Source: Venturia oleaginea
Taxonomy: Eukaryota > Ascomycota > Dothideomycetes > Venturiales > Venturiaceae
Length of the DNA: 64,000 bases
Reading direction: 5' to 3'
Assembly: GCA_013176395.1 (NCBI GenBank)
Contig: JABMLP010000002.1
Span: forward strand, 1,488,001-1,552,000
The notes under the pieces are model-generated. The model worked only from the letters and a program-made list of their open reading frames with translations, had not been told where the DNA came from and did not search any database. Of the stretch, positions 19,710 to 31,089 are shown piece by piece; the first letter of the stretch is position 1; every line of letters begins with the position of its first letter. The translations under genes and the position numbers were made by a program.

Positions 19710-21775
19710 TCAATCGAATATACCCATATGCTCTGGCAAATCAAATTCCACATGCGGTTGATCACGAACCCCCCTCGGAATCTCCGGCCAATGATCATCC
19801 CCTTCAAACAATGGAACTTGCATGCCGAGCACGAAATACCTCACGCGAAACGCATGGAACATAGTCATAGCCGGCTGCGTGATTTTCCATCTCACAGCAA
19901 GCCAACCTCCAGCAGGTAACTCGTGTAGATACCCCAATGGTGGATTCTCGAGATTGAACAACTCGGGCTGTTCTTTTTGCGCCTCAGCAACGTTGACCCA
20001 AGGGAATTTGGCATCAGCACGGTTTCCTAGCAGGTATGTTGGGTCGTTGTGTTTGTACATTGGTATGGACACGGGCAAGTCGTTTTGCAATATGATGTCC
20101 ACTACGCTTCCAAGCGGTAGGTCCGTGACGATGGGATTCGGTTCCTTGAATTTGCGCTTTGGATTCATGACCAGAGGTTCGCGGAGGCCGCGGAATATCT
20201 GCCAGGAGACGCCATTGAGGGAACAATTCGTTATGTAGGGGTTGTATGGGTCCGGTGCGCCTGTGGCTCTGAAGTGAAGCGTAACATCCGATGCCACTGG
20301 GGGTGCGGACGGTGGAAATGGGTGTTGCGTCTCTTTGAGTTCGAGTTTCACACCAGGTTTGGGTGTGCCGTCTAGTTCCAAGACGCCGAGGTCTTCACTT
20401 GGACGGGGATATGCTTGTCCTAGGAGTCGTCCGGTTGTGCGATGGGGATAACGAAGAATTGCGTAGCCTTGAATGAATTGAAGACGACTCAAGGCGTAGA
20501 AGCGGATTGCAAAATCTTTGGGATCTTTGTCAAGTTTGACCATGACTGTCACTCTTTCGGCATTGGTCAAGGTAATGGCATCAACTTTCTGCGGCGTAAT
20601 GAATCCACCATCATTCGCAATTACCCACATTTCGTGCTCGTCGATGCTGATGCGATAAGGATGCTCGAGACCGGGGTTGACAAAGTTGATGAACATCCAC
20701 TTTTGGTTATTGGTTTCGATGACCTTAGTTGGTTAATATTGAGCTGAGCGGAATTCTTTTCGAGCCTCTTACCTCATATTCCCCATTCGAAGGCGTACAA
20801 TCTGGATAGGCAACGGCACCGGTAGGTTGCTTAACGCACCCATTTGCATCAACAGGCTTTCCATCAATATCTTTGAGTGACTCCGGCTTGCAGTGGACCC
20901 TTCCCTTACCGTTGACAAGTATCGAATTGAAGCAGTAAGGATCGTAACCCTCTGACTGAAGCTGACCGAGCAACCAGTCCATAGGCTTGTGCTGCCAATT
21001 GTAGACTGTGACATGTCGAGGCTTCTGCTCCGCATCCCTCATATCTTGCAAGTCAACAGGATCTGCAGAGATGAGATGATACGGTCGCGGTCGTGCCGAA
21101 GAAGGCGCGATCCATACAGTCCCATACATCCCATCCACGCTGGGAGTAGAAACGTGATCTAAAAACCATTTCAAGCCCCATTGGCCAGTAGTGTTCAATG
21201 TACTGGTCCAATTGGCTCGTGGAAGGATTGGGTACTGTGTCAGTCCAGAGGTACCGTCGTTCCAGGTTGCGCTATTGCCGTGGTGCATGCCGACCCAGTG
21301 CACAGTCGTTGGGATCCCAAACTCGTTGTGTATGTTAATCTTCACGACATCGCCCTCGTGTGCATTAAAAGTGGCGATTGGCGATTCCCCGTTGCCGACA
21401 AACATTGGTCTCCAGTGTCCACCATCTTCACGAGCTTTGTTAATGGATACGCCTATTCGCACGAGTGATGGACTCACCAGGATTCTTCCACGCCATAGAC
21501 AGATTCAGAGAGTAATAAACAGTCTCTGGGATCCGATCTCCCGCAGGCTGAGTGTATAGAGGTGAGGCACCACTGGTGCTCTGAAGTGCCGAGGGTGAGG
21601 TTGGGTTCCATGGTGAAATGTTGAAAAGGTGTAGAGCAACAGAAAACACAAGTGATGCACTTAAAAGTCTTGTTCGTCCCGGAAAGCTCTTGAAACCCTT
21701 TTCTTCATTCGACGAAACAGGATTGTAACGCGCTTCTTTCTCTGTAGCGGTCATGACTTTGGTGAATTTCTTCAT
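19710..21775 (-). CDS. Multicopper-oxidase-like protein lacking copper ligands
   Basis: Three exons, 21775-21478, 21425-20773 and 20723-19710, with introns of 52 and 49 nt, give 654 aa. An N-terminal hydrophobic segment (LLSASLVFSVALHLFNI, residues about 38-55) suggests a type II anchor or signal. The three-cupredoxin fold is recognisable: WNDGTSGLTQYPI, SVDGMYGTVWIAP, MFINFVNPG, GMQVPLFEG. The copper-binding motifs are not. HWHG is HWVG, the HxH of motif 2 reads LDH, and HPxHxH reads IPMYKH. The HCHxxxH of the last motif reads HAFRVRY, so the type-1 Cys is gone. The adjacent divergent gene keeps these residues, so this is a real loss rather than an alignment error. An open frame over 650 codons with working introns argues for a retained non-oxidase role, perhaps as a partner subunit. 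Confidence 0.85.
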
Positions 21776-22392
21776 TTCGTAAACGCCATCTCGAGGCTGG
21801 AACAGCGAGGCTACTTTATTGGACTATGTCCCCCAGCCCACCGACCAATCGGCCGTGTGCCTGGGGTTTTCCATAAACGGTTTCATGCCGTGCAACTCAT
21901 TCGGGGTCATGGTGGCCATCCGGTAGCTCAGCCGAGAGCCGAAGTTGGCGTCTCAAGGCCCAACGGTGCGGGGGTGGATCCGCAGGCATGTATTCAGTAC
22001 GGTACCCTGCTATTTCTGACCGCACCAAAGATGGCAAGAAGACAGCACAACAGGACTCGTTGAAACGATCGAGTTGTCGCGATCGATGACCGTGCTCCTG
22101 CTCGGGCTCGCTGCCCAGAATCATCTGTTCTATGCGAGGCTTCCTGGCAACGACGCTGGCATCGTAAGACAAGGCTCCATCAGACTATAGTTCTGTAGTA
22201 CCCACAAAGAGACTGACCATTGAGTCTTGTGCACATGTTAGACGTGCGACTGATGGATTTATAAGGCAAATAACATCTCAACCTTTTGGAGACCGATAAT
22301 TCTGGCCAACAAATTGCAATCAGGCTGAGATACGAGACCCTACTGCGCAAGGCTGACTCTGGTACCGGAAGATGCGTACCAAGAACATCATT
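21776..22392. promoter_or_regulatory. Divergent promoter region between the two multicopper oxidase genes
   Basis: About 617 bp between the two likely start codons. No gene-quality frame is present. The head-to-head layout suggests co-regulation; no particular operator is recognised. Confidence 0.4.
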
Positions 22393-24234
22393 ATGGCCCT
22401 TGGCTGTTTCTACCACGTCGCTTCCGGGCGCATTCGGGAATACAACTTGAGTTTGGGGAGCAAGTATATGAGTAAAGGTAAATATATCCTCAATGGCTAC
22501 TGAAACCTGCTCATGAAAGAATCTCAGACGGAAATGGAAGGCCGTACTTGACCATCAACGGAGACACTCCTGGCCCGCTCATCGAAGGAGACGAAGGCGA
22601 CACCCTACGAATTCATGTCGAGAACAAGTTGCTCGGTGAAGCCACCATGCACTGGCATGGCGTGTATCAAGTGGACAAGTACTGGAACGATGGCGTTCCC
22701 GGTGTCACTCAATGGCCGATCGAACCGCGCGGAAACTTCACCTACGAATTCACTTTGAGTGGCCAGTATGGCATCTACTTTTACCATGGACATTTTGGTC
22801 CTGCTTTTGCAGATGGGCAGCGAGGACCGTTATGGATACGCCCAGCTGCATGGCGTGAGCGACCCTACTCTCTCGTATCAAAAGCGGAAGAAGATATCAA
22901 GGCAATGCATCGGGCCGAGAAGAATCCTCGCCATCTAATGGTTTCGGACTGGAATCATGAGGGAATGGACATAGTGATCATCAAGTTCCGGGACACAGGT
23001 GCGACCCCTGCCTGCGCAGCATCTATAGTCACCAACGGAAAGGGCCGCACATCTTGTCTTGCTCAGAAAGTCCTGGACGCTCACGGCGAACATGGTCCTC
23101 GAGACTCTATGGGTTGTTTGAAGCCTACTATTGGCGCGCAATTCTTGAACAAAAGAGAATGCAAAGACACCTACTCCGATTACGAGGTCATACAAGCCAA
23201 GGAAGGTGAGAAGTACCTGTTCATAAACTTCATCAACCCAGGCGCGCACCACGAACTGCGCATCGCAATCGACGAGCACGACATGTACGTTGTGGCAGCT
23301 GATGGCGAATTCGTCCATCCCAAAAAGGTCCAAGCCATCAACGTCAGTATGGGAGACAGGATCAGTGTGATGGTACCACTGGATCAGCCTTGGAGAGAAT
23401 ACACCATCCGAATGTCTTCATTGTCAAACGAGCAAATCATCCAAGGCCATGCAATTCTGCGATATCCAGGTGTTGGAGAAGACCGCATAGATGGAATCAT
23501 GACATTGCCCACATCCAAAGCACAGATTGGTATCGCTGGCGAAATGCTTGCTGGCGGCGTCATGCTGGATGAAATGAAAGACCTCGCTCCGTTTCCAAGA
23601 AGATGCCCACCAAGCAGGGCAGACCACACTCTCCGCTTCATGTCCAACAACACCGGTCCGGGGACCTGGATTCTAGCTTCAGAACCGCACCAGGGCTTCC
23701 GACAACAACTGCCGCCTGCGCTTTGGAACGAGAAATCGCGCGGCAAAACCACCTTCACGGGACTGAAAAACGGTTCAACAGTGGACATCATCTATGAGAA
23801 TGCGACTCCGGCCTATGCATCCTTTCCACAAGCACAATCACAAAGCTTGGATCATAGGAACGGGGACAGGATTTTTCAAGTGGCCAGATGTGGCAACGGC
23901 AATTCGAGACGCTCCCGAAAACTTCAACATGGTCGATCCACCTCTTCGAGACGGCGCAAGACTTGCAGCTGGGACTGGTTCATGGACCGCAATCCGTTAC
24001 ACCATTAGTTTTCCAGCCATGAGTATGCTGCACTGCCATCGCATTGCCCATTTCGCGGTAAGTCCATGATGGAAAGTAAGGCTCCGTAGATAGTAGGAAC
24101 TAATTCCTTCGTAGGCGGGACAGCAAGTCGTTCTTCTGGAGGGACAGGAGGCAATGTCGCCCCTGCCTGAATTCTTGAAGAATATGACGCATTCTAGTTT
24201 CAAGGCTCCACTGCGATACGGTCCATTAGACTGA
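22393..24234 (+). pseudogene. Laccase-type multicopper oxidase with a 1-nt frameshift
   Basis: Exons 22393-22477, 22528-24057 and 24115-24234, with introns of 50 and 57 nt. The first intron sits at the same place as intron 1 of the divergent paralogue. Copper motifs are intact: TMHWHGVYQ, YFYHGHFG, HPFHKHNHKAW and MLHCHRIAH, ending GQQVVLLEG. The frame is broken once. After IIYENATPA the reading must skip one base at about 23814 (the T before ATGCATCC) to reach the HPFHKH motif. Without that skip translation runs on in the old frame and ends at 24008. The inferred start is tentative, since no signal peptide is visible before GRIREYNLSLG. Either a young pseudogene or a sequence error. Confidence 0.8.
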
Positions 24235-24373
24235 AGGGGTGGAAAGGTCGGGTTTGGAGTTTGGAAAGGGTTAGCGCATCTGAATTTTGCTATCAAAGTT
24301 TTCTGCGGTCACAATTCACAAAAGCCAGTATTGGCAACCGAAGCAATAGCCGGTGTGATGACGATTATTGGCG
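24235..24373. other. 3' flank of the multicopper oxidase
   Basis: Short non-coding stretch leading into the 15-bp minisatellite. Confidence 0.3.
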
Positions 24374-24526
24374 TTTATTGATGGTGTGTGTTTATCGATG
24401 GTGAGTTTATCGATGGTAAGTTTATCGATGGTGTGTTTATCGATGGTGAGTTTATCGATGGTAAGTTTATCGATGGTGTGTTTATCGATGGTGTTAGTTT
24501 ATCGATGGTGTTTGTTTATCGATGAG
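24374..24526. repeat. 15-bp minisatellite
   Basis: About ten copies of TTTATCGATGGTGAG-like units (starts 24391, 24406, 24421, 24436, 24451, 24466, 24481 and so on). GTGAG, GTAAG and GTG endings alternate in a 45-bp higher-order pattern. The last two units are spaced by 16-17 bp. The pentapeptide repeat frame across it is a by-product. Confidence 0.9.
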
Positions 24527-25218
24527 TGTATCCTTGGCGTGTATTCATCTTATCTACGTCATCACCACGCCAGAATTCCTCAAACACTACTACCTGCAGA
24601 TATAGAATTGGATCGCTTCATCCTGACCATGTCAATCACTGCCAGATGTAGTCTGAGAATTACCCGGAAAGTACTAAGACCACGCGTGCACGACTCTCAA
24701 ACGTGATGATAAGGCACAGACAGATGGAAATTCCAGAAATAGGGCGGGAGTCCCGAGTATCGAGCTGTATAGCTGAGATCGGGATGTCGAGCGTTCGCAA
24801 GAACCACCCTGATAACCAGACGCTGCAACCATCCAGTTCATGGCGACCGATGGCAAGGATGGACCCAGGTGTTTGTCTGAGACGCAGCTCTCTTGATACC
24901 GTAATGTAGACGAGCCATCAGTGCACGGCTAGATTTTGTTGGAATGGAAATGTAGAGACTGGAGGCAAATCAAGTGGGTCTGAAGAGACCGAGAATAACT
25001 GTCCAAGCCACCCTTGTCTTGTCTACCACTTTTGCACGGGGATCTACGGTATGGAGTAGAGTCTGACAAGGTACACTCCGCTGGACGGACCCTAGCTTGG
25101 TTCTTTATTAGGCCCGTGACTCAGCCTTCCTCACTTGGATGACCTCTAGGAGATGAGATTGGTTCGTCGTAAGGGTTAGCCCTCGCATCTCTGTCGAAAG
25201 GGGTGATAAGGGCATTGT
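24527..25218. other. No recognisable gene
   Basis: Only short frames lie between the two minisatellites upstream of the nitric oxide synthase gene. Confidence 0.35.
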
Positions 25219-25348
25219 CATCCTTCGACTTGTGATGGCGCATCATCATCGTTTGACTTGTAATGGCGCATCATCATCCTTCGACTTGTGATGGCGTATC
25301 ATCATCCTTCGACTTGTGATGGCGTATCATCATCCTTCGACTTGTGAT
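25219..25348. repeat. 28-bp minisatellite
   Basis: Five tandem units based on CTTCGACTTGTGATGGCG plus ATCATCAT (anchor GACTTGT at 25227, 25255, 25283, 25311, 25339). It ends about 80 bp before the nitric oxide synthase start codon, so it lies in its promoter or 5' leader. Confidence 0.9.
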
Positions 25349-25430
25349 CCCGCTCGTGGACATGGTCTATGTAAACTAATCACCTTAAAGAAGCCCACGT
25401 CATGTTGCACCCAATTGCGAACAAGTCGCA

Positions 25431-28400
25431 ATGTGTGATTACGCAAGCCAAAATCCAGAGCTGGAGTTCGACCTGATTCGCCAGTCCTATCCCATTCTGG
25501 CAACGACATCATGCACTCCCAAGTTTTGCCAGTCAGGTCGAATGGTACATACCACCGAACCGCAGGTTGGCCGGGATCGCACTTATCCAGAGGTATTGCG
25601 AGACGCCAACGACTTTCTCCTTCAGTTGCGACGCGAGGGCGTGATCGTGTCCGATCATCAGCTTCGCAGTCGAAAGGACGAGATTCAAAAAGAGCTCGTC
25701 CACGATACCGTTCAAGCAAATGGACTTGAGCATGGCAAAGCTCTCTCGGATACCCATGTTTGTAGCGGCTGGACCCAGAATGAGGAAGAATTACTTTGGG
25801 GACTTCGACTTGCATGGAAGCATTCCAGGAAATGCATCATGCGTTCCGAATACACCAGTCTGCGGTATGTTGTATATCATCATTCTTAGGTCGCTATATG
25901 CTGATGAGTAGAACAGACTGCGTGATTTGCGCCATGTAACAACAAGCGCCGAAATGGGTCGAAAATTGATCCAAGGGCTGACGGAAGCATTCAACTCTGG
26001 CAACATTCAGCCGACTGGTGATGATTTTCTATACTAATAAAGGTCGGAAAGGACTGATCTTTTATAGTCTTCGCATTTCCGCATCGAAGAGTTGGAACGA
26101 CAGGTCCGCTGATCTGGAATCAAAACATACTGGCTTTTGCAGCAGTGAGTACACTATTCTCGCCCACAAATCCGTCCCATGTCGAGGCTAAGCGTGACAA
26201 AGTATACAGAGGCTGATGGGACCATTCTTGGGGACCCTGCAAACGTGACATTGACCAAAGACATCATCGAGCTTGGATGGAATCCTCCACAGTTTCGAAG
26301 TCGATGGGATCTCCTCCCACTGGTTACCATGGCAGCCGGTGACGAACCGGTTATAACGGAGATTCCACCGTCTCTTTTCCCATTGGTCAGCATTGAGCAC
26401 CCAAAATACAGCCTTGCGTTTGAGAAGCTTGGATTGAAATGGGTTGCAGCTCCAGTGCTGAGCAGACTGGGCTTCGACATTGGAGGCGTACAGTACACTG
26501 CAGCTCCATTTATCGGCTGGTTCATGGACGCTGAGATTGGACTTCGAAATCTCGCCGATTCTCAGCGCTACAATTGTTTGCCTGACTTAATCATAAAGCT
26601 CGGCTGGGCTTCGTCCAAGAATGTTTTCGAGAATCTGCCTGAGTTTGAGCGCCTTGCTCTCTTGTCCAAAGCTCAAACGGAACTCAACTATGCTGTTTAT
26701 TGGTCTTTTTCTCAAGCCAAAGTAATCATGTCCGACACGCTGAGTGCATCTGCACAGTATTGTCGCTTCGATGACGATCACCGACGGGAAAAGGGATTTC
26801 GGCTGCCTGCGGACCCATACTGGCTTGCTCCACCACTGGGATCTATAGTGCCGCTGTGGCATCGTGGAGGAGCGCCAAATTATCAGCCAAAGCCAATGAT
26901 CTGCCGTATCGTCCAAGACCCAGTCAAACTATGGAAACGCAGATTGACTGCACAAACAAATCCTGCTGCTGAAAGTGAGGTGGTATTACCACCTGGATGC
27001 CAGACAATCTCACCCCAACTGCCGAAGGAACGTGAGAAAGTTCGAAACATTTGGATATGCTTTTGCACTTCAGGCGTCATCGCAGTCAAGCTGGCCGACC
27101 GCATACATGCCTATGTTTCTAAGCAGTATCATCACGGTTTCCCTTCCTGGAAGGTGCATGGCGTGGCCCCGCTGGATACAGTGCGAGTCAGAAGCTTGAC
27201 GGAAAAGGACGTCCTCCTGATCGCGTGTAGCACTGCAGGCCATGGAGATATCCCCCGAAATGGCCAGAACTTCGCATCGAGTCTTAGAGGCAAGAGAGAC
27301 TTACCGCATTTCAGCTACTCAGTCTTTGGGAGTGGGAGTAGCATGTATCCCCAGACCTTCAATTGGGGAGCGCGAACACTGAGCGAGCTGATCCAAGAAG
27401 CTGGGGGCCAACCATTGGCAGGCAACATGACTCCAGGAGACACGAGTCGAGATGGTAAGCTTTGGGATAAGCTAGAGCTATGGTTGAATGTCTTGGACAA
27501 AGATTTGAGAGGGAAATGCCGTCTGAAAATACCAGATTCGCAATTGTTTTCCAACGTTATCCAGCCAGATAAAAGAATAAAGCACTGGCTGCGGAATAGC
27601 ATCAGAGCTACCTTGGAAAGTTGCAACAAATCTGGAGGCAGTATATACAAGGTGGCGATCAATGTTGGCGCTGCTCCGTTCACAGGTGCAGCATACATGA
27701 ACATCTTCACTCCCAACCCTCTAGAAGACGTCCAATCTGCGCTCAAGGCGTTGAGGGCTGATGGCCGAGAGCGACTCAAAATCACCGGAAACCCGACGTG
27801 TAAGGAGTTTTTGACCGAGTTTGTGGACTTTTCTCAGTCTTTTGACCGTTCCATTTGGACGCTGCCTCTCGACACCACGAAAAGTATCCTGGGCTTCCTC
27901 ACCACCAAACCCGTCATGGAGACTTTTCAACTGCTGGGGGACCTGGTGGAGCGTGTCACCTTGACAACTCTCTGTACAGCCATGCCTCTCAAAAGTCCAA
28001 CCTCCTTCTCTATCGCCTCCATATTGCCAACATCGGTAGCTGGTGACAATATTATCGAACTTCTCGTCCAGCACAGAATTGGCGGCCGATTCAGCGACAA
28101 ATTCCTCGGGACAGCGTGTAAAGGTGCTCGCCTACGGTGCAGGATCGAGGAATCAAAGCGAATAAGTGGTATCTTCGAAGATTATGATCGACCGTTAATC
28201 GCTTTCACCACGGGATCGGGACTCGCTCCAGTCCGATATCTATTGCAAAAGCGCGTTGCAATGCGTCAAGAGCATCGGAGTTCTCCCTTTTCGTGCGAAC
28301 CGTCCCCGGTGAGCCTGATCTGTGGCTTCCGCAACGAAGACACTGAAATCGTCCGCGATAGTACAAAAGAAGCCGTCGGATTCGGTTTGATTGACCTGCT

Positions 28401-28632
28401 GTCAATGACACCCAGTAACACCTCTAAAGCCCGTGCCCAAGATAAGATTTTCCAAGGCTCCTTGAAAGAAATCCTTTTGTCCAAAATCCTGCGCGACGGG
28501 GCAAACGTCTTTGTTTGTGCAAATCCTGCTGCTGCCAAGGACTTTGGAGAGAATCTGAGCGCATTGCTTGGGAGGCATCCGCAGGAGGCCCTAGCCGACC
28601 GTTACATCGAGGACGTTTTCCACGCGTCATGA
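25431..28632 (+). CDS. Nitric oxide synthase (oxygenase-reductase fusion)
   Basis: Predicted to convert L-arginine, O2 and NADPH to citrulline and NO. Exons 25431-25864, 25917-26017, 26068-26144 and 26203-28632, with introns of 50-58 nt, give 1013 aa in frame. Oxygenase domain: CX4C zinc-type pair at C28/C33, proximal haem Cys in KCIMR (C135), GDPANV, LGWNPP, PLVTMAAGDEP, EIPPSLFPL, HPKY, LGLKW, and the arginine-binding Glu in GWFMDAEIG (about E315). Reductase: FMN domain from about 486 (ACSTAGHGDIPRNGQNF, YSVFGSGSSMYP), FAD region (FSIAS, about 806), TTGSGLAPVRYLLQ (about 873) and VFVCANPAAAKDF (about 973). Departures from animal NOS are IMR after the haem Cys (usually IGR), a weak FMN phosphate loop (CFCTSG) and PTSFS where RxYS is usual. 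No clear calmodulin-binding helix is seen between the domains. NOS-like genes are known in a few fungi. Confidence 0.9.
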
Positions 28633-28649
28633 ACCCTTTTTTCGAGGCT

Positions 28650-30495
28650 TGGTTTTTTTTATTCCCCAAACCCGCCGTCATCCCCGTCTCCACCGTCTTA
28701 CTCACCATCATCGTTATCATCTTCCACCCTCTCCCCCAACAACCTATCAATAACATCCGTCCACTTCAAAGCAGCATTGCAAATTCCACGCTCCCCCCTC
28801 CGCAATCGCCTTGAACCCCAAGATTACAGTCTCAACAATATCCATCGCCTTGACCAAGTCAATAACAAGATCCATAGCCGCAATCTCCACCCAATCCTCA
28901 TCATCCTTCGCCTCTTCAAGCGCCTCGGTAACACAGGTCGATTTCTCGGTCGTCGCAATGAGGTAATCGTCTATTCTGGAGTCTTCCTCGATTCCCGCGT
29001 TTTGTATGAGGTTTTTGTTGAATTTCTCGAGGTTGTGAGCGAGGTAGGTTAGGATACCAACCATGTTTACAAAAGACGGGGCGGGGGCGAAGGAAGTGTA
29101 TGCGTCGGTCATGAGAATGAGTTCCGGTAAGTTCGTCTGGGACTATTAACACGGCTTCTGCGTTTCTTCGGTCGTCGGTTTCGGCGATGAGCAACAGGAT
29201 GGATTTGGGACGGAAGGGGGTATCCGGGACTAGGTCTTCGGCGCCGGCCCGGAGGTAAAAGTTAGTATTATGGTATTTACGTCTGCCATCGGAGTTGAGA
29301 CTGACAGGTTTTCGGTTCATCATGTTATCCGGGATATTGCGAACGTTTCCAGCAAGTAATCCTCCATTGCCTCCAACAAGGCCTTGTAAAATAGCTGGTC
29401 CGTAGGTCTTGTCGTATTCTTCTTTCAGGACTACGCAGTCATCGTTCGTAAAGGGGACTGTATTTCCGTAACGAGTGATCTTAGGTGCATCTTCTTTAGA
29501 GATACAAGTAGGGCTACGCTATAAGCGCCCAAATAACAACCAATAGGACCTCACCTCCTCGGAGACAGAACCTTCAGCAGACGCTTATCTTGTCTGAAAG
29601 TCTGCAAAACGTCTTCGTGGTCCAGATGCGAGGCGCCGTATTTCTTCATCTGGCAAACTCTTCCAGAACCCCACGAAGGCTATTCCCCAATCAAACTCAT
29701 GGTCCTTGAATCTGAACTCGAGGTAAGCGTGGCAGAGATATTCCTGCAGTTTGGTCCGCTTGGTTCCCCGTAGCGCTTTAAATATGAGGGGTGGTAGATG
29801 GCAAATCTCGTACGATTGTAGCGTCCATGTGTTGACATTTCCTGGTCGAGATTGATAATACCAAGGATAATCAAAAAAGCCCTTTCAGATAGCGATTTCG
29901 AGGCCCTGAAATTGGCCTTTGCAACCTCCTCGAACTTGTCTAGCAAGGTCTTCTCCGAAATCTACCGTGACCATCAAAGTCGTTTCAAGATGGCGATATA
30001 TTCCTCCTTGAAGCCTTTTTCTCCATCTCGCTAAACCTAATCATGACTGGAATATCTGGCGCCACGCCCATCTCATCTTCGTCTTCTCTACTGAACAAGT
30101 ATTAGAATGTTCCAATATTTTCATGCTTCTCAATACTTACAATCCCGTCTCGAGATGAGCGCGCACCCGTCTCAGCGACAGAATCGACACTGCTGTCACC
30201 AAAAAGACCTAAACAACATTTGTAAGTTTCTGTAAAACTCGCGCTTTGCTTCCTGTTGATTGGCGTAGGTTGACTTACCAGGTCCGATTGGCTTGAGCTT
30301 CTTTAAGGCAGCCGCTTCATCGTCCGAGGAGTCGTTTGCCTTGCGCTTTACCTTTTCAGCGCCCAGACCAAGAGATTGACCTGTCATGGAAGTATTCTGC
30401 GGCAGGTTTGCAGGCGGGGGAAAGCTACAACTGCTAGCCTCGGGCAGGCCACGACGGCGTTGGCCTTTGAGAGCTATGTTGTTGGAGGGCGCCAT
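28650..30495 (-). pseudogene. Decayed member of local paralogous family (copy B)
   Basis: Exon 1 (30495 downward) encodes a basic, disordered start with NLPQNTSMTGQSLGLG, KVKRKANDSSDDEAA and KKLKPIGPG. It is followed by GTAAGT introns and a piece GLFGDSSVDSVAETG. Later pieces are KTLLDKFEEVAKANF (about 29950), YLCHAYLEFRFKDHEFDW (about 29740), LVPDTPFRPKSILLLIAE (about 29245) and a helical C-terminal domain (29112-28750, NLEKFNKNLIQNAG, VTEALEEAKDDEDWVE). The last helix (CNAALKWTDVIDRLLG) is reached only by a shift at a six-G run near 28790. At least three frame changes have no matching intron. Function unknown. The N-terminal and central parts match copy A; the C-terminal part matches copies C and D. 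Confidence 0.55.
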
Positions 30496-31080
30496 GTTGT
30501 TGAGGTGCGGTAGTTTATGGGAGTGAAAGAGAGGCAGAAAGTTTTGAGTAGGGGTGTGTTAGTTTGCGACAAGTCGAAAAGAAAAAGATGGAAATGGTGC
30601 TCCACGTGATATCACCGCTTCTAAACTCGTTGCGCAGTTTCCAGTGATTGGCTTTTGCCTGGGCAGCAGCATGAAATGAGTGTTGAAGCAAATCTCATCA
30701 ATTTCCCATGAAGAGTTGAATTATCAAGGTAATCATCGCACGCCGGGCCATGGACTCATGGACTATTGAATAAAATCCAAGATTGCAGGGAAATACTCAT
30801 AGTTGGTCTCAGGGCGTGAGAAAGAACGCATGAAGACTGCCGTCATGGACCCCGAAAGGAGCTGTGAGAGCATAAGATCGATTGCTGCTTTGATCCCAAC
30901 CTATCCTTGTCAGTCTCGATCCATGGATAACCAGGCTTTTCTACTTGGTTCAAATATTCTTAATTCACCTGAAGAGACCCTTTGATGTAGACTTTCCCAA
31001 CTGCGATATCATCTCGTCTCCATCCACTCCATCAATGTCCTCATCTCCATCTTCACCTTCGCCGCCCCCATCCTGATCCA
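30496..31080. other. No recognisable gene
   Basis: Intergenic sequence between two family members on the minus strand. Confidence 0.3.
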
Positions 31081-31089
31081 GAAAAGACG

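Noticed and set aside
19710..21775. Copper-ligand loss explained by frameshifts
   Set aside because: Residues on both sides of each motif align with the divergent paralogue in the same frame, so the ligands are substituted, not shifted.
24368..24706. 112-codon frame with a pentapeptide repeat
   Set aside because: It is the translation of the 15-bp minisatellite and has no support outside it.
25431..28632. CYP505-type P450-reductase fusion
   Set aside because: The reductase half would fit, but the N-terminal half has NOS oxygenase motifs (GWFMDAEIG, LGWNPP, CX4C) and no P450 haem-binding FxxGxxxC or ExxR pattern.
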